A stretch of DNA of 36,032 nt, from contig CACYQQ010000052.1 in the NCBI GenBank assembly GCA_902776605.1, positions 1 to 36,032 of the forward strand. The letters are read 5' to 3'. Position numbers and translations under genes: made by a program. Origin of the DNA: an uncultured Bacteroidales bacterium. GTDB taxonomy: Bacteria > Bacteroidota > Bacteroidia > Bacteroidales > UBA3663. A model generated the notes under the pieces. That model had not been told where the DNA came from, made no database searches, and worked only from the letters and a program-made list of their open reading frames with translations. Below, in pieces: positions 1 to 8,488 of this stretch; position 1 is the first letter of the stretch; each line of letters starts with the position of its first letter.

Positions 1-150
1 TTGAAAGACGACCATTATGTCTATGACGAGAAGAATTTCTGCCTCATCGGTCGTCGCACCCACAAGCGTTACACCCTGGGCGATGCCTTGAAGGTACAGG
101 TGGCAGCGGTTAACATGGACCGCCGGACGATAGACTTTACGCTGGCGTAA
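1..150 (+). CDS. rnr: Ribonuclease R, C-terminal end (5' partial)
   Basis: The window opens inside a reading frame of 49 codons ending in TAA at 148-150. The tail reads like the end of the C-terminal S1 RNA-binding domain of the RNase II/RNase R family: a YDEKNF...GRRTHKRYTLGD segment, then a final beta strand of the form VQVAAVNMDRRTIDF. RNase R is a processive 3'-5' exoribonuclease that degrades structured RNA and takes part in RNA quality control. Only the last strands of the S1 domain are present, so the catalytic RNB domain cannot be checked. The match rests on my recognition of the family's C-terminal pattern; another S1-domain protein is possible but less likely. Confidence 0.72.
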   Translation: MKDDHYVYDEKNFCLIGRRTHKRYTLGDALKVQVAAVNMDRRTIDFTLA

Positions 151-156
151 GGGGAA

Positions 157-237
157 ATCGGAGTAATCGGAGAACTCCGAGTCATCAGAATAATCGGAAT
201 ACTCTGAGTATTCTGAGTAATCCGAGTACTCCGAATC
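157..237. repeat. 9-bp degenerate tandem array after rnr
   Basis: Nine consecutive 9-base units run without a gap: ATCGGAGTA, ATCGGAGAA, CTCCGAGTC, ATCAGAATA, ATCGGAATA, CTCTGAGTA, TTCTGAGTA, ATCCGAGTA, CTCCGAATC. The consensus is about NTCNGAGTA. Because units of the GGAG and CTCC type alternate, the array is partly self-complementary; for example TCGGAG and CTCCGA at 167-180 form a perfect six-pair stem around AA. It starts seven bases after the rnr stop codon and may double as its transcript 3' end, but there is no T-run. Confidence 0.85.
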
Positions 238-263
238 ATCCTAGCCCTCCGGCAACTTTACTA

Positions 264-304
264 TAGCCCCTCCAAAATGTCTTCTTCGACTTTTGGAGGG
301 GCTA
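264..304. terminator. 14-bp perfect inverted repeat downstream of rnr
   Basis: TAGCCCCTCCAAAA at 264-277 is the exact reverse complement of TTTTGGAGGGGCTA at 291-304, with a 13-base loop. It is the strongest dyad between rnr and the pectate lyase gene and is placed where an rnr terminator would be. It is not followed by a clean T-tract on either strand, so it may be an atypical terminator, an RNA 3'-end stabiliser or a protein-binding dyad. Confidence 0.5.
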
Positions 305-385
305 AAATCGTTGCTTTTTAGGGATAATTTTGTTTCAAGCCGAGAAAAGTTGGCTTCGATATTTCGCCAATCCGACATTATTATA

Positions 386-393
386 TATCTTTG
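386..393 (+). promoter_or_regulatory. Candidate -7 promoter box upstream of the pectate lyase gene
   Basis: TATCTTTG fits the Bacteroidetes -7 consensus TAnnTTTG and lies in an AT-rich stretch. I see no clear TTTG -33 element at the usual spacing of about 20 bases. If used, it would give the pectate lyase transcript a leader of about 250 bases that contains the inverted-repeat element at 442-625. Confidence 0.35.
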
Positions 394-441
394 TGCCCAG
401 AAAATGGCACTCTGGAACCTTGAATTAAAGTGCGACACGAC

Positions 442-625
442 TAAGTAGTTGTTCAAAATTAATTTTATGTTTCCTTAGATATTCTTTTTACTATCTTTTT
501 CACTCTTGGGCGCATCTATTTGCCTTGCCCTCAGGCACAATGGCTACATTGCGCCATCGGCCAAAACAAATATCTGCATCCCAATAGAAGAAAAATATAG
601 TTAATTATTTTTGACCAACTACTTA
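442..625. repeat. Inverted-repeat element, MITE-like, with AAGTAGTTG ends
   Basis: The left end at 442-462 begins TAAGTAGTTGTTCAAAA and the right end at 601-625 is its inverse, reading TAAGTAGTTGGTCAAAA on the minus strand. The first 17 bases differ at one position and both arms then run into TTAA. The ends enclose about 138 bases without a reading frame worth calling. A further copy of the arm lies at 16292-16308 just before the minus-strand guanylyltransferase gene. No target-site duplication is apparent. In both arms the outward direction contains a TAnnTTTG box. It could be a miniature transposable element or a folded leader structure. Confidence 0.5.
606..613 (+). promoter_or_regulatory. 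Candidate -7 box inside the right arm of the inverted repeat
   Basis: TATTTTTG matches TAnnTTTG and lies 39 bases before the pectate lyase start codon. There is no recognisable TTTG about 20 bases upstream. It competes with the box at 386 as the promoter of the gene. Confidence 0.3.
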
Positions 626-651
626 ACTTAGAATCTTGTACTGACCGTAAT

Positions 652-2652
652 ATGAGAAACGTGAAAGACTCTTGGTATTCTCTCGGACGTAAGGCATTGT
701 GTCTTACGGCATTTTCTGTATGCCTGACCGCCAGTCGGGCCGATACCGATGCAAAGGATTACTTCGATGGCAACCCGTGGGGGTGGGGCGTGTGCGCCGA
801 CGAGGCAGGAACTGCCTATACCCTGAATGGCGGAATGGGAGCCACGCAACCGAAGACGATTGTGTTGACGACCAACGGCGCCGACAACAGCGTCGCCATC
901 CGCAATGCCATAGCGCAATATGACATCATCGTGCTGGATGGTTCGAAAGGCACCTTCCGCATCAACGAGCAGATGGCCATCTCCAATGCCAAGAACAAGA
1001 CCATCGTGGGACGCAACGGTGCTACGTTGTCGACGCAGTTCTACTTGACGCCCAGCGACATAGAGTATCTCAAGAGTCAGAACCTGGAGGGGTTGAGCAG
1101 CACCGACCAATATACCGGTACGTTGCCCGACGGCACGACCTTGACCTGCGACCGTCGTGCTTTCTTCACCAAGAAGGCGATGATGGAACTCCAGTACCAG
1201 AAGACCGGGGTCTATTCCTTGCCCAACAAGGCAGGTATCTTCCAGTTCGATGGCACTTGCGAGAACGTCATCGTACGTAACCTCGTGTTGCAAGGTCCTG
1301 GTGCTGTGGACATTGACGGCGTGGACCTGATCTACGATGCCTATGCCAACCACCTTTGGGTGGACCATTGCACCTTCATCGACTCGCAGGACGGTGCTTT
1401 GGACACCCGTGGCAACTATAATACCTATACGTGGAACCATTTCTACTATACCGACCGCAGTTATTCGCACGCCTATACCTGTGGTTTGGGTTGGGTGAGC
1501 AACCATAGCACCGTGCTGCATGTAACATGGGGTTACAACTTGTGGGGCGCTGGTTGTCAACGCCGTCTGCCACAAGCCGATGATGCCTTTCTGCACTTGG
1601 TCAACAACTACCACAACTGCCCGGGCAATTCGGTGGGTATGACGTTGAATGCCTATACCACCGCCCTGGTGGAGGGCAATTATGCCGCTTCGGGAGTGAA
1701 AGACCCCCTCACGGGCAGCGGCGAGAAACGGTATATCCTGGCGCGCAACAACAATTTCTCGTACACCTCGACCACCCAGAGCGTGACGTTGCCATACACC
1801 TATCCGACGCCCATCAGTTATGTGCTTGTGCCACAGGTCTTGACCGCACAGCACGGTGCGGGCGCTACGTTGGACGAACTGTATATGCCATTGGGTTACA
1901 ATACGTTGAGTGCTGAGACCTTCGGCTTCTACGAGTCGAAGTTTGAGGCCTTGAAGGGTACCACCATTCTCCTGCCTATACGCAACTGGGCAGGCGTGAA
2001 CTATACGTTGGAGAGTAGCAACACCGCTGTCGTCACTGTCGATAACGCGACTGGCAAGGTACGTGCCGCCGGCGTGGGTACTGCCGTCATCAAGGCCGTG
2101 GTCGATGACCCGCAGTTTGGTACCTATTCGGCCGAAGCGACTGTCGTGGTCAACCAACCAAGTGCGTTCGAGACCCTCCGGAAGTGGGACTTTTCGAGCT
2201 TCTCGGCCGAGACGAAGAGTGACTTGGCTGCCGATGCAACCCTCTGGAGTACAGACGGTTCGTCGTACACCAACAAGTCCGCCCTCAGTCATGCCGCTTT
2301 GACCGCCAACGGCAACGTCATGCTTGTCACCTGGAAATCGGCCAATTCGTCAGCACAGCGCGGATTCAGCATCACCAACCTCTCGGTGGCATCGATGTTG
2401 ACCGACGGCACGCAGGTGACCAAACAGGGTCTGGTGTTGGCCGACGGAACTGTCGCGCTGTCCGTGTCGGGAGGAGGTATCTACGTGAGCACCATCGAAG
2501 TGCAACGTCAACAAGGCAGCAGTGCCTTGGAGAATTTGCGCTCCGAAAAGACCTTGCCCGACCGACAAACTTATGACCTGCAGGGTAGGCCGATGCCGTC
2601 GGAAAACCGAGGTCTTCAGTTGCGTCAAGGGCGTGTCGTGTTGGTCCGTTGA
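652..2652 (+). CDS. Secreted pectate lyase (PL1-like) with Big2-like domain and T9SS-type tail
   Basis: This 666-residue protein should cleave polygalacturonate by beta-elimination outside the cell. The N terminus is basic and then hydrophobic (signal peptide, likely ending near SRA at residue 30). Residues 50 to about 410 have the pectate lyase parallel beta-helix pattern: a segment ENVIVRNLVLQGP, then LWVDHCTFIDSQDGALD, TWNHFYYTDRS and LVNNYHNC. In the family the catalytic Arg sits in an R-x-P-R-like motif before the NNYH strand; here RRLP at 304-307 fits. Residues about 430-500 resemble a bacterial Ig-like (Big2) domain. The tail from Tyr641 (YDLQGRP, ending VVLVR) resembles the type IX secretion sorting tails of Prevotella. 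It lies upstream of susC/susD and probably supplies oligogalacturonides to them. Family subtype is inference. Confidence 0.85.
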   Translation: MRNVKDSWYSLGRKALCLTAFSVCLTASRADTDAKDYFDGNPWGWGVCADEAGTAYTLNGGMGATQPKTIVLTTNGADNSVAIRNAIAQYDIIVLDGSKGTFRINEQMAISNAKNKTIVGRNGATLSTQFYLTPSDIEYLKSQNLEGLSSTDQYTGTLPDGTTLTCDRRAFFTKKAMMELQYQKTGVYSLPNKAGIFQFDGTCENVIVRNLVLQGPGAVDIDGVDLIYDAYANHLWVDHCTFIDSQDGALDTRGNYNTYTWNHFYYTDRSYSHAYTCGLGWVSNHSTVLHVTWGYNLWGAGCQRRLPQADDAFLHLVNNYHNCPGNSVGMTLNAYTTALVEGNYAASGVKDPLTGSGEKRYILARNNNFSYTSTTQSVTLPYTYPTPISYVLVPQVLTAQHGAGATLDELYMPLGYNTLSAETFGFYESKFEALKGTTILLPIRNWAGVNYTLESSNTAVVTVDNATGKVRAAGVGTAVIKAVVDDPQFGTYSAEATVVVNQPSAFETLRKWDFSSFSAETKSDLAADATLWSTDGSSYTNKSALSHAALTANGNVMLVTWKSANSSAQRGFSITNLSVASMLTDGTQVTKQGLVLADGTVALSVSGGGIYVSTIEVQRQQGSSALENLRSEKTLPDRQTYDLQGRPMPSENRGLQLRQGRVVLVR

Positions 2653-2657
2653 CCTCC

Positions 2658-2703
2658 GTTTGGGCTCAAATAGAGGGTAAAAAAGCGCTGTTTGAGCCCA
2701 AAC
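2658..2703 (+). terminator. 13-bp inverted repeat after the pectate lyase gene
   Basis: GTTTGGGCTCAAA at 2658-2670 is perfectly complementary to TTTGAGCCCAAAC at 2691-2703, with a 20-base loop. It begins six bases after the stop codon and precedes a new promoter, which is where a terminator would be expected. No T-run follows, so efficiency is uncertain. Confidence 0.5.
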
Positions 2704-2769
2704 AAGACAAAATTATCCAGATTTGGGCAGATAATTGCGTCTTGTGGCATTTAATCCAGAAAAAAATAC

Positions 2770-2777
2770 TATATTTG
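2770..2777 (+). promoter_or_regulatory. Promoter -7 box for susC/susD
   Basis: TATATTTG fits TAnnTTTG and is followed by CATCG, giving a predicted start near 2783 and a leader of about 120 bases before susC. A TTG at 2742-2744 is 25 bases upstream, slightly too far for a canonical -33 box. The regulator of the locus is not in the window. Confidence 0.5.
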
Positions 2778-2903
2778 CATCGATATAGAGGCGTTTCTAA
2801 AATTTCCCTGAGAAACATTTAGAACATTCCTAATAATCGACCATGGGCATAGATGCTTACCATGATTAGAAAAATACTAACTTTATACTCTTAATCAATC
2901 TCT

Positions 2904-5900
2904 ATGAAAGTGTCATTCACATTTCGTCGGAGTTTCCTGCTGATATTGATGGCAGTGCTGTCGTGGTCTGCGGCTTATGCTCAGTCCACCGTGACAGGTA
3001 CGGTCGTCGATAATTTCGGTGATCCTATCCCGGGAGCCTCCGTCGTAGAAAAAGGTACCAGCAATGGTATCATGACCGACTTTGATGGAAACTTCTCACT
3101 GAAACTCACCAGTGACAAGAACAAGATTACCATCTCGTATGTCGGTATGGCAACCAAGGAATTAACACCCACACCAGGCAAGAAGATGAGCGTCATGCTC
3201 GAAGAGAACAATGCCGTGTTGGAAGATGTCGTCGTCTTGGGCTACACCAGCAAGGCGCGTAAGGACTTGACCGGTTCGGTCGGTTCCATTACTGGTGGCA
3301 AGCTGGAAGTGGTGCCAGCCACGTCGGCAGCCGTTGCCTTGCAGGGTAAGATCTCGGGCGTACAGGTCACGACCGTCGATGGTCAGCCGGGTGCCGATGT
3401 CAATATCCGTGTGCGTGGCGGTTCTTCCATCTCGCAGGACAATACGCCACTCTACATCGTGGATGGTTTCATTCAGTCCAACATCAACGATATCCCACCA
3501 TCGGACATTCTCTCAATTGACGTCTTGAAGGATGCTTCCCTTACCGCTATCTATGGTGCCAAGGGTAGTAACGGTGTCGTAGTCGTCTCGACCAAGTCGG
3601 CTCAGGTGGGCAAGGTACAGGTGAACCTCAATGCCAATATGTCGGTGAGCCACCTCTCCAAGAAACTGGACCTGATGAATGCCTTCGACTTTGCTAAATA
3701 TCAGTATCAGTGGCACTCTTGTAATGGTGCCCGTTCGGACAATGCCAAGAAATACAAGTCGTACTTCGGCAATGCCTACGACCTCGATATGTATTCTACT
3801 TTGCCATCGCATGACTGGCAGGACGAGGTGATGGGTGAGACGCCAATCAACTATTCGACCAACCTTTCCATTTCGGGTGGTAGCGAAAAGGCGCGTTTCT
3901 ATCTCTCATTGACCCAAAGTGACGATAAGGGTATCATTCAGGGTTCGGGTGTGCGTCGTACCAACTTGAACCTCAAGACCGATTTCGAGATTTCCAAGCA
4001 CCTCTCGCTCAAGGTGAACCCAAAGTTCAACTTCCGTCGTGATGAGGGCGCGGGTGGTGACAATGTCGGTACCGGTGGTATCATCGACGTGCTCCGTTAC
4101 CGTCCAACCAACGGTTTCCGTGAGTACGGTTATATTGACCCCGCTTATGCCGACCCCGATGAAGAGAACCTCTTTACCTTCACGAACCCAAAGAGCGATA
4201 TCGACATTAACCAGTTGATTAAGCATACGTATAACTTTTCTACCTCAGCCTCATTGGATTGGCATCCTATCAAGGGCCTTTCCATTCGTTCCGATGCCAA
4301 TATCGGTATGATGTGGATGGACCAGAGTCGCTTTTGGGGAGCGCTTACCAAAGAGGGTATGAAGACCATTCATGAGAAGTTGCCATTGGCAGAGTTGCAG
4401 AACGCCAAGAAGTTTTTCTATTTGGTGACCAATACGGTCAATTACAACATTACGTTGCAAGATGACCACAATTTGAGTTTCCTGGTGGGTCAGGAAATCC
4501 ATCACCAACAAAAGAGTTCGTCGAAGGTCATCAACCACAAGTTCGACCGAGACTATACAGCGCGTCGTGCTTGGAATAATATGCAAGCTGGTGAAAAGTT
4601 CAAGACCGAAACTGAGTTGGAGACACCAGAACGTACTGCCTCTTTCTTTGGACAAGCCAATTATAATTATAACCACAAGTACCTCTTCTCACTTTCGTTC
4701 CGAGGTGATGCTTCTACCAATTTTGCGCACAATAACCAGTGGGGTTATTTCCCTTCGGTGGCAGGTGCCTGGGTGATGTCAGAGGAGAGCTTCATGAACA
4801 ATCTGGATTGGATTGACCAGTTGAAACTCCGTGCTTCCTATGGCATTACTGGTAATGACAATGTCGGAAAAGACATGTGGCGATCGCAATATGCTACTGC
4901 AAACGAAGGTGGACCGGGTTTTGGTGAAAAGAATCCATTAGGTGATACCTATTATAAGAATTCTGGTGACAAGACAATGTTTAACCCATTGATTCAGTGG
5001 GAGACCGATTACAAGCGTAATGTCGCTATTGACTTCACGGCTTTGGGTGGTCGTTTGACGGTAACTCCTGAGTTCTACTGGAATACCTCGAAGGAATGTA
5101 TTTACAGTGCAGACATTCCTCAACTTGGTTATACCAAGCAAATGCAGAATATTGCAGAACTTTCGGTCCGAGGTATCGAGTTGTCTGTCAGTGGCGACAT
5201 TCTCCGTGGTAAGGACTATGTCCTGTCGGGCATGTTTACCATGGGCTGGAACAAGAGCAAAATTGATAAGTTGAATGGTACGAAGGAGGAATTCTGGGAT
5301 CATCATGACCGTTGGGAACCTGCATACAATGATTATTGCCTCCAAGAGGGAGGTGAAGTGGGTCTGATTTACGGTTTCGTTTATGACGGACTTTATGATT
5401 TTGATGAGTTCTACTTTGACCCAACTAACAAGTTCAAGGCCGTACCTTGGGGTTCAAGCGCAGCCGACAACGGCACCTCGAATAACTGCCGTCCTCGTGA
5501 CGACGGTTATGTCACGGTCATTAATGACGTTTTGAAGGAATCAAATTCTGGTAAGGCAACTTTGCCAGGCAAGCCTAAGTTCAAGGATTTGGATGGCGAT
5601 GGCCGTATCACAGAGAATGACCGAACTGTGATTGGCAACACCAATCCTCGATTCCAAGGTGGTTTCGGTTTCAATGGTCAGTACAAGCAGTGGGATTTTG
5701 CCATCAACTTCTCGTACATGTTGGACTTCGATATCAACAATGCTACCGCCTATATGCTTTCTTCTTCGATAGACAATAAAGACAAGTTCTATAATGTCTT
5801 GTCTAAGTATAGTAATGGTTGGCAGTACAACGACATAGATGGTTCATTGTCAGGTACCAAGGGCGAGGCACTGTATGGACAGGATCACTTGGATGGTCTC

Positions 5901-6233
5901 TTGGATATGTACAAGAGTCTCAATGCCAATCGCACCTTGTGGAACCCGACAGATGTCTGCAACAAGATTACCCAATCCTACTTCATTGAGGATGGTTCCT
6001 TCTTGCGTTGCAATGACTTGACTATCGGTTATACCTTACCCAAGGCGTGGACCTTCAAGGTTGGTATTACTCGTGCCCGTTTCTATGCTTCAGCTTCTAA
6101 CTTGTTCATCATCACCAACTATTCAGGTTATGACCCCGAAGTGGATATTCAGACAGGCATGAAATGCGGTTTGGATTACAACCGCTATCCACGTAGCCGC
6201 AGTTTCGTTTTGGGTACTAACATAACTTTCTAA
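2904..6233 (+). CDS. susC: SusC/RagA-family TonB-dependent outer membrane transporter
   Basis: This 1109-residue protein imports oligosaccharides across the outer membrane using TonB energy. The start at 2904 gives a good signal peptide ending AAYA before QSTVTG (about residue 26). Residues about 28-110 form the carboxypeptidase-regulatory-like domain that marks SusC proteins (TGTVVDNFGDPIPGASVVEKGT). Next come the TonB-box-like LEDVVVLGY and the plug, with TSAAVALQGKISGVQV and IRVRGGSSIS. The remainder is a long beta-barrel ending in LGTNITF with the terminal Phe typical of outer membrane proteins. The length is usual for the family. The susD gene follows 13 bases later, so the two are co-transcribed and should form a SusCD complex. 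A pectin-derived substrate is inferred from the neighbouring lyase. Confidence 0.95.
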   Translation: MKVSFTFRRSFLLILMAVLSWSAAYAQSTVTGTVVDNFGDPIPGASVVEKGTSNGIMTDFDGNFSLKLTSDKNKITISYVGMATKELTPTPGKKMSVMLEENNAVLEDVVVLGYTSKARKDLTGSVGSITGGKLEVVPATSAAVALQGKISGVQVTTVDGQPGADVNIRVRGGSSISQDNTPLYIVDGFIQSNINDIPPSDILSIDVLKDASLTAIYGAKGSNGVVVVSTKSAQVGKVQVNLNANMSVSHLSKKLDLMNAFDFAKYQYQWHSCNGARSDNAKKYKSYFGNAYDLDMYSTLPSHDWQDEVMGETPINYSTNLSISGGSEKARFYLSLTQSDDKGIIQGSGVRRTNLNLKTDFEISKHLSLKVNPKFNFRRDEGAGGDNVGTGGIIDVLRYRPTNGFREYGYIDPAYADPDEENLFTFTNPKSDIDINQLIKHTYNFSTSASLDWHPIKGLSIRSDANIGMMWMDQSRFWGALTKEGMKTIHEKLPLAELQNAKKFFYLVTNTVNYNITLQDDHNLSFLVGQEIHHQQKSSSKVINHKFDRDYTARRAWNNMQAGEKFKTETELETPERTASFFGQANYNYNHKYLFSLSFRGDASTNFAHNNQWGYFPSVAGAWVMSEESFMNNLDWIDQLKLRASYGITGNDNVGKDMWRSQYATANEGGPGFGEKNPLGDTYYKNSGDKTMFNPLIQWETDYKRNVAIDFTALGGRLTVTPEFYWNTSKECIYSADIPQLGYTKQMQNIAELSVRGIELSVSGDILRGKDYVLSGMFTMGWNKSKIDKLNGTKEEFWDHHDRWEPAYNDYCLQEGGEVGLIYGFVYDGLYDFDEFYFDPTNKFKAVPWGSSAADNGTSNNCRPRDDGYVTVINDVLKESNSGKATLPGKPKFKDLDGDGRITENDRTVIGNTNPRFQGGFGFNGQYKQWDFAINFSYMLDFDINNATAYMLSSSIDNKDKFYNVLSKYSNGWQYNDIDGSLSGTKGEALYGQDHLDGLLDMYKSLNANRTLWNPTDVCNKITQSYFIEDGSFLRCNDLTIGYTLPKAWTFKVGITRARFYASASNLFIITNYSGYDPEVDIQTGMKCGLDYNRYPRSRSFVLGTNITF

Positions 6234-6246
6234 TTCATTCGCGACC

Positions 6247-8340
6247 ATGAATATTAAGAATATAGTATTATTTGGATTGGCATGTGCTACATTGACATCG
6301 TGCAATGACTTTCTGGATGTTGATGCACCTTCAAAGGATACCGATGAATTCGTTTTCAGTTCGGAGAGCGGAATCAAAAATGCTTTAAATGGTGTTTATG
6401 CGTTGGCCCTTGTCGAAGACCTGTACGGCAAAGCTTATCAGGGTACTTTCATTTTGAATAGTGATGTTGATATCAGCATCAGCAAGAACAGTGCTCATGC
6501 CAATAATACATACTCCCGCTTCGATTGTGACGCCTTGGGTGGAGATATTGAGAAATTCTGGACAGCAGCATACGCTCTTGTTGAGATAAGTAACCGATTC
6601 GTTTATAATTTGCAGCATAGTGAATTGTACGATACCAACAACACGACTTTGATGCAGTATATGGGTGAAGCTAAGTGCTTGCGCGCCATGGCTTACCACG
6701 ATTTGGTGGTTATGTTTGGCGATGTGCCTTTCACTTTCGTGCCAGCAAAGGAACGTGAGGAGTATATCTTCCCAATCTTGGACCGTCAGGCTATTCAGGA
6801 CTCCTTGATAGCTGATTTGCAAGGCATTGCTCCCTATATGTCGTATTCGCGTGCGGTGACTGTAGAGCATTGTTCCAAGGAGTTTGCTCAGGGTCTTATA
6901 GCCCGTATCGCCTTGACGGCAGGTGGTTATTCCCTCCGTCCTGACCAGTCGAACCCACGTAGTTACGGCAAAATGGAGCGCCCTGCCAACTATCTGGAAT
7001 ACTATCAGATAGCTCGTGATTATGCCGATTCGGTCATCTCCAGCAACACGCACCGCCTCAAGGCTGAGTACCAGGATGTCTTTGTCAACGAGTGCAACTA
7101 CACGGTTGTGAATGACGATGATCCTATCTTCGAGATACCTTTTGCCAGAAATTCAACTGGTAATACCGGTTATCTGCAAGGTCCAGAATACAAGCCCTAT
7201 GAGGGTGCTACCATGGGTGATTGGGGAGAATGTAAAGGCTCTGCCCGATTGAATGCCTTCTATCGTTACCTCTTCCGCGACAACGACAAGCGTCGAGAGT
7301 TCGTCAACGGTATGTGGTATTATTCGTATGTGTCGATGAACAACACTATGTACGATAGTGTCTATATCCGCAACGACTACTACTTGCACAATAACAAGTG
7401 GTCGAAGCTTTGGACCAATTCGATGACATTGGGCGCAACCTCTACTGGTGCCACGGGTATCAACTATCCCTACATGCGTTATGCCGATATCCTCTTGATG
7501 TTTGCCGAGGCAGATAACGAGTTGACTACCAGTCCATCGGCTAAGGCTATCGACTGCTTGACGCAAGTACATAACCGCGCTTTTGCAGATGGTGATCCAA
7601 CTTATATGGCTGCTGTCGTTTCCGATAAGGCTACTTTCAAGAAAGCCGTCTTGGATGAGCGTAAGTGGGAGTTCGCAGGTGAGAATAGCCGTTGGCGTGA
7701 CCTGGTGCGCAATAACCTCTATGCCGAGGAGATTGTCTATTCCTTCTTGCGCTACTATTCCGCTGGTATTCAGAACTTAGGCAGTACCACAGGATATGAG
7801 GATGCCATCAATGCCCACGACGGACGTGAGTATATTGACCGCCTGCCCAGCAAGATATATTACCATACCTACAATGCCAGCGAGGAGATCAAACCAACGT
7901 TCTTCCTCTTTGCTGCTCAACGTGCACAGTTGTATGGTTGTCAGATTGATGCAACAACTCGTCAGTTCACTAAGACTTATCCAAACTCGAACTTGCAGAG
8001 CTTGCGTATCTTGAATCCTTATAAAGCAGCAACGCAACCAACCAAGTCTCAGATAACCAATTATGGATTTGCTGCTACGGAATGGTATACGACTGAGTTC
8101 TATCAGTGGGGCAATGATGCTACCGGTTCGGTCAAGGACGAGTGCAAGTATTCATTCTTTGGTTATGTTCGTTGTGACGCTAATGGTAACCTCTGGTTGG
8201 TGGATAATGGTTCATTGACCTTGTTGCCACTTTCCATTCCAAGTTCCGAGGAGTTGCCAGTGGTACGTTACATCTTGCCATATCCTAATTCCCTCATCCA
8301 GCGTTCTGGTGGGGCCTATAAGAATCAGTATGGATATTAA
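6247..8340 (+). CDS. susD: SusD/RagB-family outer membrane lipoprotein
   Basis: This is the surface glycan-binding lid of the SusC transporter. The N terminus is a lipoprotein signal, with LTSC placing the lipidated Cys at residue 19, followed by NDFLDVD. The first half has SusD features: YALVEISNRF, then GEAKCLRAMAYHDLVVMFGDVPF, the TPR-like region that contacts SusC. Later IRNDYYLHNN and INYPYMRYADILLMFAEADN match the conserved SusD C-terminal core, and VLDERKWEFAGENSRWRDLVR is the classic family signature. At 697 residues it is longer than many SusD proteins, with the extra length near the C terminus. It follows susC directly. The bound glycan is probably pectic, by context only. Confidence 0.94.
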   Translation: MNIKNIVLFGLACATLTSCNDFLDVDAPSKDTDEFVFSSESGIKNALNGVYALALVEDLYGKAYQGTFILNSDVDISISKNSAHANNTYSRFDCDALGGDIEKFWTAAYALVEISNRFVYNLQHSELYDTNNTTLMQYMGEAKCLRAMAYHDLVVMFGDVPFTFVPAKEREEYIFPILDRQAIQDSLIADLQGIAPYMSYSRAVTVEHCSKEFAQGLIARIALTAGGYSLRPDQSNPRSYGKMERPANYLEYYQIARDYADSVISSNTHRLKAEYQDVFVNECNYTVVNDDDPIFEIPFARNSTGNTGYLQGPEYKPYEGATMGDWGECKGSARLNAFYRYLFRDNDKRREFVNGMWYYSYVSMNNTMYDSVYIRNDYYLHNNKWSKLWTNSMTLGATSTGATGINYPYMRYADILLMFAEADNELTTSPSAKAIDCLTQVHNRAFADGDPTYMAAVVSDKATFKKAVLDERKWEFAGENSRWRDLVRNNLYAEEIVYSFLRYYSAGIQNLGSTTGYEDAINAHDGREYIDRLPSKIYYHTYNASEEIKPTFFLFAAQRAQLYGCQIDATTRQFTKTYPNSNLQSLRILNPYKAATQPTKSQITNYGFAATEWYTTEFYQWGNDATGSVKDECKYSFFGYVRCDANGNLWLVDNGSLTLLPLSIPSSEELPVVRYILPYPNSLIQRSGGAYKNQYGY

Positions 8341-8342
8341 TT

Positions 8343-8377
8343 AGTGAGTAGAGTGTAGAGAGTAAAGAGTAGTGTAG
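8343..8377. repeat. 7-bp purine-rich tandem array
   Basis: Five successive 7-base units follow the susD stop codon: AGTGAGT, AGAGTGT, AGAGAGT, AAAGAGT, AGTGTAG. The strand is almost pyrimidine-free except for T. It is the first half of a gap whose second half is pyrimidine-rich. Confidence 0.65.
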
Positions 8378-8425
8378 TTTGAAAAAGACTTTGTAGAAAT
8401 TCCTTTTAGCAGTTTCTATTGTCCC

Positions 8426-8458
8426 TGTCACTTCTCTTTCACTTCCTTGTCACTTCCA
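8426..8458. repeat. 11-bp pyrimidine-rich tandem array (TGTCACTTCCT type)
   Basis: Three 11-base units, TGTCACTTCTC, TTTCACTTCCT and TGTCACTTCCA, are followed by a weaker one, TTAAATTCCTT. The same unit is repeated upstream of sufC at 25935-25978, so this is a dispersed family. It ends 30 bases before the lipoprotein start codon at 8489 and must lie in its leader if that gene is transcribed from susD. Confidence 0.7.
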
Positions 8459-8488
8459 TTAAATTCCTTTCCAAAATTAATATTGACT

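Noticed and set aside
157-237. CRISPR array
   Set aside because: Units are 9 bp with no spacers, and no cas genes are present. None of the other repeats in the window has a repeat-spacer layout.
241-456. 71-codon minus-strand frame between rnr and the pectate lyase gene
   Set aside because: It covers the 14-bp dyad and one arm of the inverted repeat, and its product shows no domain or signal peptide.
628-2292. Long minus-strand reading frame of 554 codons opposite the pectate lyase gene
   Set aside because: Its composition is that of an antisense shadow (rich in Val, Gly, Arg, His) without family motifs, while the plus strand has an obvious pectate lyase.
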